This document shows, piece after piece, positions 11,600 through 23,680 of a stretch of DNA of 64,000 bases (the first letter of the stretch is position 1; each line of letters starts with the position of its first letter). The translations under genes were made by a program, and so were the position numbers. Source of the stretch: Acanthosepion lycidas (taxonomy: Eukaryota; Mollusca; Cephalopoda; Sepiida; Sepiidae); assembly GCA_963932145.1 (NCBI GenBank), contig OZ010571.1:108491496-108555495 (forward strand), read 5' to 3'. Below the pieces are notes generated by a model. The model had not been told where the DNA came from, ran no database searches, and saw nothing but the letters and a program-made list of their open reading frames with translations.

Positions 11600-12000
11600 A
11601 ATTTTGTATACTTTTGGAAGATGCGGATCACAGAAGCTTTCTTAAGTCTCCCCAAATCTCGCTCGCTGATTGGTCGATGCCGACCAATCAGATCGTTTGC
11701 ACGTGAAGAATAATTTTTCCCACGCAATGATTTGGAGCCTATAGTCACTTATTTAAGCCAAGATTTTTCTCATCTCAGTTAGTGAGAGCTCAACTGCCAA
11801 ACGAATCCACGACAGTTGAAACCATGCGCCAACTTTCTCACTCACACACACCACTCACATGCTGAACATAACTTGTACACACTCACAAAAAAACTCTTCT
11901 TACACAACAATATCTTTCAAGAACAATCATTGCAATAAACTCTCATGAACATTTTTCCAGTGAACTTTAAACCAAATGGCTATCCCTCACTGAAAACTAA
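11600..12000 (+). promoter_or_regulatory. Promoter-like block, possible solo LTR
   Basis: Holds a 26-bp palindrome of two opposed CCAAT boxes (CTGATTGGTCG, ATG, CCGACCAATCAG at about 11,669-11,694). A TATA-like TATTTAAG lies near 11,748, then comes a C/A-rich stretch, and an AATAAA lies at about 11,934. Order and spacing would fit U3-R-U5 of an LTR. I could not fix TG...CA ends or a target duplication. It may instead be a host promoter, but no coding sequence follows. Confidence 0.35.
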
Positions 12001-12224
12001 AATAACAGTTAAGGAGAGGCAACTCTTGGTTAATTCAACCTTTCTTATTTAAATGCATGTTTTCCTTCATATCGTTGTTTGATATTGTACATCTTGTTAA
12101 AAACATATTTTATGTGTAACAATGTCTTTTGTTTATCCTTTTTACGTGAGCCTTGTTTCCTAATCATAAATTAAATTAATGTGATGAAGTCCGACACAAA
12201 CGAATCTATTTTTTTAAATTCCTG

Positions 12225-12275
12225 TTGATATTGAATAACTCCTTGCGGTTGATATGCCGTAAAACAAAATAAACC
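12225..12275 (+). repeat. R1 dispersed repeat, 3' end only
   Basis: ATTGAATAACTCCTTGCGGT then TGATATGCCGTAAAACAAAATA matches the 3' terminus of the other R1 copies; the body is missing or unrecognisable. Confidence 0.65.
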
Positions 12276-13331
12276 ATGACTCGAACTGACTGGAAAATTT
12301 TATGTCAGATTAAGAAAGTATCATATTAGTTTAAATGAGTTCTTACTTAAAATTAATGCTGAAAACTTTCGTGCAAATCTAAATATATCCATATATTGAT
12401 AATAAAATAAAAACCTAACATCGATAATTATTTTCTAATAAAAAAATTTACATACGGCTGGACATAATAATAATAACAGTAACTATTGATAACAATACCT
12501 ATTGATATCTGTAAAATTACTTGATTTAAAGTATATCCTGGTGAACAGAATAATAAAATAATTAATTATAATAATTAATAATAATGTTCAGTCGGTATCT
12601 AAAGCGATAATAACTGCTTGAAAACTATTAAAACTTCAGGATCCTTATGGAAGATGGACTAAAAACTTTCATGACGTTTGGTTATAAGAATCCTGCCTTA
12701 CGAATGAAACGTGCGAACAATTGAGTCGATCTTCGATAAAAAATCCTGAACACTTAATATTTTCTTATATAATAATACCAGTTAATATAGATATGTGAGA
12801 CCTGGTTAATTGAGACAAATACATTTTTGTTCAAATAGATTGATAAAAATAAGATAAGTCAGATACGAATTGGTTCAAATAGAATTGACGGGCTAAAAGA
12901 AATAAGTAGATTTATGCATAATCGGATAAATATTTATCAGCTATATTGGTAAGTGCATAACTCTTTTGATAGCAGTGAATTTTATACAAATATATAGGCT
13001 TCCTAAGATTGATAGCTAGGATGTATTTATATTATGAGTGTATGCAATGAAATCCACTTAATATAAGGATGCATGAAACAAACTTAAAATTATATTGTTT
13101 TACGCTACACAAGATACGGAGTATGCAGAGCGTATAATCTTAGTGTGCTCACCCTGTTGGAATGAGACAGTGATTGTTTTGCCAACATTCTTCGCCCATT
13201 GCAATAAGTATTTATTAATACCTTACGCTTTACATAAACTGTAAGAATCAAGATATCGCTATTCATAATACACATTTCACTTGAAAACAAATAAACCGGT
13301 ATATCATAGCCAAGTTATTAAATTTTTCCTC

Positions 13332-13335
<4 letters not shown>
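12276..13335. other. AT-rich, no recognised gene
   Basis: Low-complexity AT-rich sequence. No open frame with a domain I know. Confidence 0.5.

Positions 13336-13388
<53 letters not shown>
13336..13388. repeat. (TA)n microsatellite
   Basis: About 26 TA units. Confidence 0.98.
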
Positions 13389-13393
<5 letters not shown>

Positions 13394-13614
13394 CCTAGAA
13401 AGTATCTTTTGTGTACAAGTAAATATTTTTTTTATATTCGTTTAGAATTAAGATATGCAATTTTTCTAGAAAATTCACCTGTTCAGAAAAAACGAGCCTT
13501 CGAGAATCCATCTTGTTTTTGGTATGCTTCTATGGTTTCTTAATAACTGCAGACAATACACGGGCTTACTTGATAGATATTGCTTTTTCAGAAGCGAATT
13601 AGTGATAAATATGT

Positions 13615-13619
<5 letters not shown>

Positions 13620-13706
<87 letters not shown>
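13620..13706. repeat. (TA)n-(GA)n compound microsatellite
   Basis: About 57 bp of TA running directly into about 29 bp of GA. Confidence 0.98.
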
Positions 13707-13709
<3 letters not shown>

Positions 13710-13847
13710 ATGTATGAATCTACCCCTAGCAGAGTAGACTAGCCACTCAAACATTGTTCGGCAGACAGTTCAAGAGAAAGACTATACTTAACCTTTGAAT
13801 CGACATCTGTATATTTTCTAACGAGATATTCTCATGTGCATTCAGAC

Positions 13848-13860
13848 ACACACACACACA

Positions 13861-13926
<66 letters not shown>
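13848..13926. repeat. (CA)n-(TA)n compound microsatellite
   Basis: About 16 bp of CA followed by about 64 bp of TA. Confidence 0.98.
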
Positions 13927-13930
<4 letters not shown>

Positions 13931-14229
13931 TGGCGTAGCTTTCATATTATATCATAAAGAAGTAAATTACACATAGAATTAATGAACAATGTTAATGAGA
14001 TTATTGGCGAAATCATTCTGCAAACAAGACTTAATGACACGTTAATTTACTATCAATTCCTTGAATAATACGAATACGACCTTATATTTGAATTGTTGTA
14101 TATTTGAGCTCTTGTCAGATGGAAGTTACGTGCCAAGTACTTTCAACAATTTCAAATTGTCATCATCCGGGTGCAATTTTTTCATTTACTGGTAAAACAC
14201 AAAGAAGAGATATGTGTAGTGTAGACTAT

Positions 14230-14369
14230 TTATATAAATATATATATATAAATTACTTCTTTATGATATATATATACATATATATACATGTGTGTGTATG
14301 ATATATACATATATATATATATATACCATATATCTATATCATAAATATATAGATATATATATATATATC

Positions 14370-14409
<40 letters not shown>

Positions 14410-14412
14410 TAA

Positions 14413-14458
<46 letters not shown>

Positions 14459-14476
14459 GTATATATATATATATGG

Positions 14477-14507
<31 letters not shown>

Positions 14508-14524
14508 TTATGATATAGATATAT

Positions 14525-14560
<36 letters not shown>

Positions 14561-14590
14561 ATATATACACACACACATATATATATTTAT
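14230..14590. repeat. Cryptic TA array with ATCATAAATATATA units
   Basis: TA-rich sequence in which ATCATAAATATATA and its complement recur at irregular spacing, with islands of TACCATATATC. Highly self-complementary; no coding content. Confidence 0.9.
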
Positions 14591-14607
14591 ATATATTCTG
14601 TTTATAG

Positions 14608-16391
14608 TAGGCTTGTCCCAGATAACGCTAAAAAAGTGGTATACCCTGTAGAAAAAAGGTCCCCAAATTGATAAAAAAAAATTTAACGTGTAAATGTTCA
14701 TGTTAAAATTAAAGAAGGAAGACCAAAGTATTTTTGAATATTTTTTCAGATTTTTTAATCCTTCCTATAAATTTTAAAATTTTTATTTAAAAATCTCGTT
14801 TTTTTTAATAAAAAAAAATTTAGTAAATTCGATTTATCGCCCATTTCTGCCCGAATTTATAAATAAAAAATCAAATTTAGTTCAAAAATCAATTAAAATT
14901 CAGTTACACCTTTTTTTTTTGTTATCTTAGGAAATTTAGAATGATTAAAGTACTTAATGTAATTTGAAAGAAACAGTACTTACTTTATTAGCAGAAAAAT
15001 TTTTAATAGAGATATTTCCAACCGTGGTGCTTACGCGTGTGCGTGATTGAAGGGTGTTAATTGATGGCCGTCAATATATTGACAACTTACGTCAAGGAAA
15101 TTTATCCTACGGTAGCGCAGAAGTGATGTAATTCGTTCTAATTTTAAGTGAACCTGGTTAGTAAATTTAAAAAAAAAATAACTTTCAATTTTTTTTTAAC
15201 CTTACGTTTGACGAAAAATTTCTCCACTGAAAATAACATTTAAATTGTGAAAAAAAATCGAATTTTACAAGTAAAAATAAAACAGTAACAACATATTTTT
15301 AAATTGAGTTATAAATAGTTTATTTATTAACAAAATTAATATTGAAATGCTATGCAATCGATTTCAAATTTTGCTTTGTTGTTCACTGAATGAATGCAAA
15401 GTAATTTCTGAAGTAAAAAGAACTTCTATCTAGGGGAACAACTCTACCTCACGTGACGTTATTTCAAAGCTGTGCATCCATACTTTCGTTGGAGACGATT
15501 TTAAATACAATTTTGGAATATTAAAAAATTATTTTAAAAATATCAACGGTTGTCAGATTTTAATAAGCTTTCAAATTTATGATCTATAAGAAGTAGAGAA
15601 TATAATATGTCATTCCCATAAGGTTGCATAAAGAAACTTAATTTTAAAATATATAACAACATTTTTGTCATATTGTGTATTTAAAATAGAAAAAAAAAGA
15701 AAAAATTATTGTAAAAATTCATTTTTCATCAAGTTTTTTTTTTTTCAGATAAGAATTACCTTAGTATATGTTATTTAGAAAAGTCATAAAAAGCTTTTTT
15801 AATTAAATATTGTCTTGCTTTTATTGGGTTTTGTATGTTTACAATTGAGGTAAAAGTTTGGACAATTTTGCGCATTTTTTTACCAAAAAAATCAATGATT
15901 TTGAATCTTAAGAGTCTTGTGCATTTAATAAAAAAAAATCAGGTTGCAAAAATAAATTTTTGAAGTTTTCATAAAATTAAGTTCGAGGGGTGTAACATAT
16001 ATTAAAAAAATATTTATACCATGACTTTCAAAAAGGCAAACATTTCTAAAATAATTTCATTCATTTGTGAATAAGTTCTGAAAGTTTCATTAAAATCCAA
16101 CAAGTACTTGATTTTTGCAAGATTTTCCAAATCAATGTGTTTTTTTCAACTGAAAACAGTGAAAAAAATAATGCTAATATTACCTAATTTTTGACCTAAA
16201 AAAAGATTTTCAACCTAAATTTAAAATATGCTGCAAATGAAAAAATTTTTTTTTTAAATAATTAAAAAATATCTTGGTCATCCATCTTTAATTTTAACAT
16301 AATCATTTACACGTTAACATTTTTTTTATCAATTTGGGGACCTTTTTCTCCTGGGTATACCACTTTTTTAGCGATACCTTGGACAAGCCTA
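14608..16391. mobile_element. 1,784-bp TIR element with 8-bp target duplication
   Basis: The ends are inverted repeats starting TAGGCTTGTCC and stay similar for roughly 130 bp (shared GCTAAAAAAGTGGTATACCC, AAAGGTCCCCAAATTGAT and AACGTGTAAATG). A perfect 8-bp duplication, GTTTATAG, flanks the element (14,600-14,607 and 16,392-16,399). The interior is AT-rich and has no long open frame, so it is non-autonomous. Eight-base duplications are made by hAT and P superfamily transposases, among others, and ends beginning TAGG suit hAT; but 130-bp inverted ends are long for typical hAT. Superfamily is therefore tentative. The insertion abuts the tail of a SINE copy. Confidence 0.88.
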
Positions 16392-16570
16392 GTTTATAGG
16401 TCATTTTTATAGATACAATTTATTTAAGGTAATGCACAGTTTTAATTAAACAGTATAAATTACATTTACCTGTCCGAATATCGAGGAATTTCGTAGTGTG
16501 TATGCATTCTCCAAAAGGAGTCGAACCTGTATTCCTGTAGTGGCTGGTTATCAAAGTCCTGAATACTGTT
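16392..16570 (-). repeat. tRNA-like SINE (family S), copy 1
   Basis: Read on the minus strand, a tRNA-like head carries CAGGTTCGACTCC-type B box sequence (near 16,519-16,531), then GCATACACACTACGAAATTCC, ending in the ATTTTTATAGATAC-type 3' block next to the TIR element. The same block order is found at 37.2 and 53.7 kb. Confidence 0.65.
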
Positions 16571-16589
16571 TATAAACGCACAATATTCG

Positions 16590-17627
16590 ATTTTTTTTTT
16601 TTACACAAAAACTGATACATCTCTAATATAACCGCATAGAAAGAAGTCCAGAGGAGTGATATCTGATGAACGAAGTTGGCCAGGAAATTTCGACCGTCAG
16701 TGTCAAAACTCACGAACATGTAGCCCCTAATGTAGTGGTGCACCATCTTGATGGAAAATGATGTTTGGTTGAAGGCCATCTAATTGTAGTACCACATAAA
16801 CGGTCAAGGTAAACATTCGTAGTAACTGATGTCTCATTGAAGAAAGATTGATCAATTATTCGATTGCACATGATCTCACGCCACCTATTCACCTTTAGAC
16901 TACCTCGGCAAATTTCCGTAGTCACAATGAGGGTTGCTGATCCCCAGATTTACACGTTATGTTTTCAGTTTCTCTGAAACATGAAAGGTTGCCTCATCAC
17001 TAAAAGAAACTGGGATGAGGAACGTTTCCTCCTCAGGAATTCGTTCCAGTATGTTAACTGTAAACTCTTGTTATCTTGGTTTATCATTTGGCTCGAGTAC
17101 CTGTAAGAGTTGAACTTTGTAGGCCCACAATCACAGATAGATCTTATGTAGGCAGCAGTATAGATAGACTTTGTAGGAGAACGTTGGAAGGTCCGTCTTA
17201 GACGGCTGATGTTTGCCTCAGATGTTCTTGGTTGTCCACTCCTCCCTTTATCCAACACTGTCCTTGTCTACATAAATTTCGTGTGCCATGCACAAATTGA
17301 CGGACGTGAAGGTGGATCTCATCCATACTTAGTAGTTTAGTTTCGCTGAGACTGTGTATCCGATTTTCTTTCAATAAACCATGACACACATTTTGCCATT
17401 TCAATAAACCATGACACACATTTTTGCCTTTTCTTTAGGAGTAGCCATTTTAAGGACTCATTTAACAGTAACTCTTTCATCAACAGGATACACAAAATAC
17501 ACAAATGAAATGTAATTAAAACTTTGATAAGGAGTGAGTACACAGAATAAGTCTGATTAAAATATCTCATCAATTGCTTTTGCAATATATATTTTTTATA
17601 TTGTAAATGGACTTTATGGACACCTTG
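16590..17627 (-). pseudogene. Mariner-like transposase relic
   Basis: The right end (17,600-17,627, before a TA) reads ATACAAGGTGTCCATAAAGT on the minus strand, a terminal-repeat-like sequence. About 160 bp inside, an ATG (17,448-17,446) begins MATPKEKAK. Recognisable pieces in order: CVSWFIE, LDKGRSGQPRTSEANISRL (linker between helix-turn-helix motifs), FQRSPTKSIYTAA, FFNETSVTTNVYLD and, near 16,650, SSDITPLDFFLCGYIRD carrying the third catalytic D. Pieces lie in different frames with several stops. The second catalytic D region is degraded. A 30-bp tandem duplication near 17,374-17,432 repeats CVSWFIEMAK. The left terminal repeat was not found. Confidence 0.8.
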
Positions 17628-19347
17628 TATATAAGTATATATTATATACAAGTGTATATTGTTCATTAAAATGCAGTTAATTTAATTTTCATAATTTTTC
17701 CGCATTTTATTCTGGCAATTTCTATAGACTTCATATTTTTATCCCCTATCAACATTGATAGTGATTATTCTATAAGCTACTAATTTTGACAAAACCTAAG
17801 TCAAATGCTAGACTCGAAGGTTTGCTTCTAACTACATGTACTAAGAATTGTCGTTTGTATGAAGTTTGTTAGGTTTTGGCAAACTAATATTGTCTTAGCG
17901 AGCGTGTAAATACAGATTAAATGGGATTTTATTATGCAAGATAATATTTATGCAATAAAAACTATATTAACCTTCCCAACATGCTCAAATCTTTGGCATA
18001 TTTTCATATGAGTAATATCTCCTGCGTGCTTGAACTTGTAAAATATATACTCATTTAAATTATTCTTAATTACAGATTTACGGGTTTGTTCAAGTTTATT
18101 TTTTTATTATTATTCCTGAATTAGTCTAAATATCGAACACGAAATTCATATTTGATTACTACATTACTACATAGCCTATATTAACATACACAAATAATGA
18201 ATTTATTTATCTATGTCATATACTCAAACCATAATCATTCATCTATTTTGATAACTTTTCAACAGATTCAAATTTAATAATAAACCAATCTGTATATCCT
18301 CATTCTTTTATATTCATCTTTGCTTGAATGTTGGCCTCTATTCTATCACACGTTTTCTGTTGGATTAATATTTTTTTAAATCTTTTTTAGATTTTCAGAA
18401 CATGAAGGACCTTTGCTTTGCATGGAGATACACTACGTCTTGTCTTATAAAAATACTTTGCATTAAAATTTATTCCACCATCAATTTGCAGGGACTATAA
18501 ATTTCTTATCTATATTATTGATCGAAATTATTATTCCATATTTTCTTTGTTGTCGTCTAAGCCGTGTTGTTTTAATATTTTCTTGAATAAATGAGATTTT
18601 TTTATCCATCCAATGTAGCTCTACATTAATCAGTAATAATTACAGTACAAATATCAGTATTCACATGATTCTTCGGAAACATGGCACATTTCCCTATTTT
18701 GATACTTAGTTGTTAGCTTTGTTGCTTTCATGTCTTTGAAAAATTATCTTATAATAACTTATCTTCACTCTCTCAGTGCAATAGTTGATTATTTCCCGAC
18801 GGTCTTGCTCAATACCTTATTTCTCAGATTTCTTAATGCCAGATTTTATTTTTTCCTTATTAAGCTTCACTATCTTATTGTTTTGTCTGTGATCTCTGCT
18901 TAGTCTTATGAAGATATATTTCTCATCACTCAACTTTACAATACCGTGTTTCACTTTTAGCGTATATTCTCATGTCTGTATGGCAATGACTACTAATCAA
19001 GAGCAGAAAGTCTACCGCCGCTGCAAGTAAACAGAGCATGTTTAATCTTGTGGCTCGGCTCCAGGAAGGTTTACAGTCTTGCAAATACTTTTAGCAGCTA
19101 AGTACTTGAAGTTACATACTATAGAGTAGCCTAACGTAGCTGTTACTGGCGCGAAATAAAGGTACAGGCATATGGGGTTCGAACTGAGGCAGTTCTGTTC
19201 GCACTAATAACTTTCAGAAAGATATAAATACATTTCTTCTCCCTAACCCTAAGCTGGAGACGAAGAGCAGCGCAAAGTAAGTTCTCTAAGTTTAGTTAAT
19301 GCCAAGGTAGAAACAGACCAAGACAAAATCGTCGATAACATCCTCTT
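17628..19347. other. AT-rich, unclassified; possible SINE near 19.05-19.2 kb
   Basis: Mostly AT-rich with no coding motif. At 19,170-19,190, ATGGGGTTCGAACTGAGGCA contains a B-box-like GGTTCGAACT, preceded by mixed-composition sequence, which could be a SINE. No second copy was identified in the window. Confidence 0.45.
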
Positions 19348-19411
19348 CCTTCTTCTTCTTTTTCTTCTTCTTCTTCTTCTTCTTCTTCTTCTTCTTTTTC
19401 TTCTTCTTTTT
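19348..19411. repeat. (TTC)n microsatellite
   Basis: About twenty TTC units with a few interruptions, directly beyond the 3' end of the minus-strand LINE-A relic. Confidence 0.95.
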
Positions 19412-19424
19412 GTGCTGTTTTCCT

Positions 19425-19990
19425 TCAGAACTTAGGCAGTCATGTCTCTCCACAACTCACTCTCCCTTGCAGCTCTTAAAAAAACATTGTCTTTTTATTA
19501 TTTCTCCTAAGCACAGTTCCGCCATCCATTCACTCAGGCTCGCCAACTAAATTATCCGCTGTTTTTCTCCATCTCTTTGGCCCTACATTTGTCCCGTTTG
19601 TACCAGCTTTCCTGTTGTATAAGTTTACATTTTTTCCGTTATCTCCAAATCTTCGTCGTTGCTCACATGTTTGGTCCATAGTATCCTCAGTATCCTTCTG
19701 CAGAATCAGGTTTCTGTTAATTCAAGTCTTCTTTTCATTTTTGAGGAGACCGTACAGAATCCACTTCCATATAGAATAACATATATTTTGTAGCATTCCC
19801 GCACTCTTTTCCCTGTTTCTAGCGACAATTTGTTCTATTTCTTAGTACACTGCTTATCTTTTGGAATCTCAATACGCCTTCGGATTTCAGTCTCACATTT
19901 TCTGTCCTTTATTAAATCACTTCCCAGATATTTAAATTTTGAGTTCATCGTTTTGCTAACAATCATGCATGCAGTCTTCTTGCAGTTGCT
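19425..19990 (-). pseudogene. LINE-A reverse transcriptase C-terminal relic
   Basis: Minus strand from 19,990: CKKTACMIVSKTMNSKFKYL, then GSDLIKDRKCETEIRRRIEI (thumb/C-terminal region after the RT core), RILRILWTKHVSNDED, and finally LASLSEWMAELCLGEI and LRAARESELWRDM. The parts lie in two or three frames with stops and frameshifts. Only the portion C-terminal to the catalytic YADD box is present. Clear sister of the + strand copies at 20.6 and 61.5 kb. Confidence 0.85.
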
Positions 19991-20209
19991 TGAAATGAGC
20001 GCAGTAAAAGATGGGTCGAGTGGTGCGCAACAAACAATGAGGTAATCACCAACACCTGTTTCCAGGAAGGCTAAATATGCATGAGGACATAGAGAATCAA
20101 AGTTACAAAACCAGACTGATTATGTAAATAACAAAAAAGATCTGGAAACGCAGTTCTACACTGCAAAACATACCAAACTGCTGACTGTGGGAAAAACACA
20201 TCTTCCAGT

Positions 20210-20390
20210 ATCTGTCTATATTTCTGAGATGAGGTATTATGTAAACTATTTATCACAACGTTTCAGCCGTTGTACGCTCCGACATCCTTCAGGTGGTTGG
20301 AATGTCGAACTTAACCCTTTATTTTGCTCGCTGGAGTAGACTGTTCTAGTTCCACGTGCCATGTATAATGGATGTTAGATATCAGTTGTC
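20210..20390. repeat. Dispersed repeat P, copy 1
   Basis: Shares TGTCTATATTTCTGAGATGA, GGTATTATGTA, TTTATCACAACGTTTC, AGCCGTTGTACG and CTTCAGGTGGTTG with 41.85-42.07 kb. On the minus strand it contains ACAACG..GAAACGTTGT, a short perfect hairpin. Possibly the terminal region of a Penelope-like element, but no reverse transcriptase is present. Confidence 0.7.
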
Positions 20391-20559
20391 GCCTGTTAAT
20401 TTCCCTCTCCAAGTTCTCCAAGTTCTCCACTGCCTTAACCAGGTATTGAACTCACACTCTTTGGGTCCTGGCACAGTGTATAAAGGCGAATATGACAAAC
20501 TCCTGAAATACCCAAATGAGACATACAAAAACATATAACGAAATACAGCCTGAACGATA

Positions 20560-22510
20560 AGACAAGATCAAAGCTGTGAGAAACACCGGTGACGTCGGTG
20601 AATGAGATTATCCCAAAGAAAACTAAACAAGAAAAGAATGAATGGATGACATAAAAATCTAAATATAACGAAAAGGCGACAAAACAATGAAACCCAAAGA
20701 ATGGAGAAGAATACCAAACACTAAACAGAGGAATTGAAAACACATTTTGGCAAGCTAAAGAGGCATGGATCAAAGAAAAATGCACAGAAAAGAGAGCATG
20801 AGCCACACAAATGCAACAAGTATGCACAAAATAATTATATTAGGTTGTTGCAAAAATAATATCGTATTTGACGTTAAAAAATACGTCAAAAAACGATATT
20901 ATTTTTGCAACAACCTAATAGTTAACAGGACGAAATGTGATCCAACCAACAAGCTATATAAAATCAATGGATCACAGATTATTAAAAAAAAAACCCTCAA
21001 AATCTGGAACGGATGCGTTAAAGAAAGTTTCCATGATGTGAGTGAAAAATCTACAGCGGAAAGATGAAGTAAGATCAGCTCTGGAGAAGACCAACAGGAA
21101 CAAAGTACAGCAAGGCCTGATGGGATCGTAGCAGAAATACACTCAATTTTAGACGACTTACGCATCGACAAAATCAGAGAAGTAATAAACGAAATATACT
21201 ACAGTAGACACATGCCGAATCTCACTAAATCCCTCTTCATAACATTGCCGAAGAGACCAGGTACCAACGAATGCAAACTTTATAGTACATTCAATTTAAT
21301 AAGCCACATAACCAAACTATTTCTGCGAATCATGGCGAATAAAGAGTGAAACAGTATTAGACTGAAAATTCAACAGTGCAATTTTCTCAAGAAAACTGGA
21401 ACAAGAAATGTGATGTTCATGATTAGAATGATGCCAGGGAGAATACAAATGTATAATCACTCGCACTTATGTTTTATAGAATACGCAAAAATCGAAACTA
21501 GGTAAACTAGATCTATTTCTATAGGTGTTAGAATAATCGAGTAATTATACTGGGAGCAAACCGCCTGCATACAGATACGAAATTACTTGAGTAGTTATCA
21601 AAAAATAAAAAATGTGTGAGACAAGGATGCATCTTCTCCCCGGATTTATTTAACCTCGACAGCGACGCTATTTGAAAGGAATTGGAGATCCTGCAATTAT
21701 TTATTATCGATGAGCATAATCTCATCAGTATAATATACGCAGATTTACTCTGTTGATACCCGACTTGGAAAATGGAACTACAGGACCTTCTAGACAGGGT
21801 AGTAGAAGAAAGCAAGAAAAAAGACAGAACCATCAATTGCAAAAAGACAGAAATTATGGTCTTCAGTAAGAGGAAAATCCAAGATACGGGTTACGAATTG
21901 GAGCAAGTGCTAATGTTCAAATATCTTGAAAGCGTTTTAACAGAGAATAGAAAATGCGACATTGAGATCCGAGCACGCATTGCACTAGAAGCATTCCAAA
22001 AGCTTTGCACGATGCTGTGAAACGGAAATATTTCTTTAGAAACTAAAAGAATAGAGTGCTGGATTTCTATGTTGTATCCATCTTCCTATCTGACAGTTAA
22101 AGATGGACAATCTCCCCTTGGATGAGAAGAAAACTGAGGGCAGCAGTAATGTAGTTTTACACAAGGACTCTGAAATTTACATGCATGGAACGAGTAAACA
22201 ACGAGGAAGTTTTACGGAAAATAGCAACACAAAAGAATACTTATACTCAAAATCCGGAAAAGACAGCTGAAATACGTTGGGCACATAATGAGGAAGGAGG
22301 GCTGAAAAACTTAATCCTCACGGGGCCTATTGAGGGCAAGAGAAACAGGGGAAGGCAGCGAACCATTTACCTGACGAGCTTGGTTGAATGGAGAACGGAA
22401 GTGGGAGTGTTGGCCATAGCAAAGGTGGAAAATGCTAAGAGCCGTATGAGATAGAAAGTTGTGGAGAGCCATGATCGGCTATGTCCTGAAGGGACGTGGC
22501 ACTTTGTTAT
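20560..22510 (+). pseudogene. LINE-A, long 5'-truncated copy
   Basis: Degraded non-LTR polyprotein. The order is an endonuclease-RT linker (KKTKQEKNEWMT near 20,610; FWQAKEAWIKEKCTEKRA near 20,745), then KINGSQIIKKKTLKIWNG, PDGIVAEI near 21,120, FITLPKRPG near 21,240, LYWEQTACI near 21,550 and RQGCIFSPDLFNL near 21,620. A damaged catalytic box (YADLL where YADD is expected) lies near 21,735. Then come KKDRTINCKKTEIMVFSKRK and MFKYLESVLTENRKCDIEIR, and the C-terminus IEGKRNRGRQRTIYLTSL with VVESHDRLCPEG (frame-shifted LWRAM motif). Many stops and frameshifts: dead. A mariner MITE is nested at 20,840-20,918. Clade is uncertain; I would search RTE and related clades first. Confidence 0.88.
20840..20918. 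mobile_element. Mariner MITE, copy 2 (79 bp), inside LINE-A
   Basis: TTAGGTTGTTGCAAAAATAA and its complement enclose a short AT centre; TA flanks at 20,838-20,839 and 20,919-20,920. It splits the LINE-A linker between MHKIII and NRTKCD, so it inserted after LINE-A. Confidence 0.95.
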
Positions 22511-23039
22511 GTAGTGTTTTCACAGTGGAGGCTTGTATTTGTACTAAGTCGGTCCTAAAATAGGTTCGACGTACAAAACGTTAGGAACTTGATATAATAG
22601 GTAATGATGCAGTAATCTACTTGTGGTGGCTGAAACTTTAATATCCGACTAACGGTCGTCCGACATCGACTGACTGACCAACTCACTCAGCGCCTGACTT
22701 GTTACTCTTACTACTCCTTCTTATTATAGGTGGGAGAGTCTATTAACTATAGAATAGGTGTGTTCCACTATAACACACTTAGAAGATGAGGAAGGATGAA
22801 TCTACATCCAACATCCTCGGAGTTAAAAATTTTATTTGCTCTGCTCACGTAATTTTCACTTCATTTCTCTCCTTTTATTTCACCTCTTTTCATCTCACTG
22901 TAAAAAAACTGATTTTTTACATTATAATCAAGAGACAGTTTGCACAAAACTTGGTGTATTGTTACTATATCTTGGTTGGATTGCCCAATCCTTACTTTCC
23001 AAAGTTGATAGATTTTGAAATCCCATATTCATATTTGTA
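22511..23039. other. No recognised gene
   Basis: AT-rich with an 84-codon open frame (22,786-23,040) lacking a recognisable domain. Confidence 0.45.
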
Positions 23040-23235
23040 GGGGAAAGACTTATTTTCAACTCTGCTCATTTTCTCAAAGAAGCTACCTTTCATTCATATC
23101 GCTATTTCCATGGTAAATATTCAGATGAGCTCCAAGCATTACCTTCACCAGTTCAGACCTTTACAGCTAGGACCCGCTATGCTAATTTCACATATTCGAA
23201 ACATCCTCATTAGCATTGTCTCCAAAATCTTAAAA
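23040..23235 (+). pseudogene. LINE C-terminal fragment (LINE-B-like)
   Basis: One frame reads ATFHSYRYFHGKYSDELQAL then QTFTARTRYANFTYSKHPH. It matches the region after the RT of LINE-B (LCLFYKYFHGNCSDELLSLV) but is closer to the 54.8 kb variant, which has TFMAKARYDSH. It probably belongs to a related subfamily. Confidence 0.6.
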
Positions 23236-23389
23236 TCTAAATCTATTTTTTTGACTTTGAATAACCTGCAAAGGGTTAATAAGCCGTAGAAAACAAATTA
23301 ATCAAAATAATTCTAGCCACTCTTGCTTTATTGGCTTCTGCAAGCTTCTAATACTATTTCTACATTTTCACTTCTCTACGTTCGAGTAA

Positions 23390-23680
23390 TGGATAGCGGC
23401 TCGGATTGAAGAGTCGGAGAGCCGAGTTCAAAATCCAGTCGAATCTGTTACATTCACTTACTAATACCCTTGGGAAAACACGAATCCTTTTCTTCACCGC
23501 ACCTAGCTATACTTAAATAGCAGAACAGACCAGGTTCTATAGACTTGGATGGCAACCGGTCTACCCCAGAGAGAAATGGCAACCTACTGTGGGAAAAAAA
23601 CTGCCTCTTCTGTCATGTATCGAAAAGATACATGATCGCCTAAGCGTGTATCACGTATGGAATATAACTGACTGATCATT
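23390..23680 (+). repeat. tRNA-like SINE
   Basis: AATGGATAGCGGCTCGG (A-box-like) and GCCGAGTTCAAAATCCAG (B-box-like), 30 bp apart, resemble a tRNA-derived pol III promoter. A long non-tRNA body follows to about 23,680 with GGCAACCGGTCTACC and ATCGAAAAGATACATGATCG blocks. Only this copy is seen here, so the 3' end is approximate. Confidence 0.55.

Noticed and set aside
20435..20827. 130-codon minus-strand open frame with hydrophobic segments
   Set aside because: It is antisense to the LINE-A linker, whose + strand motifs (KKTKQEKNEWMT, AKEAWIKEKC) explain the sequence.
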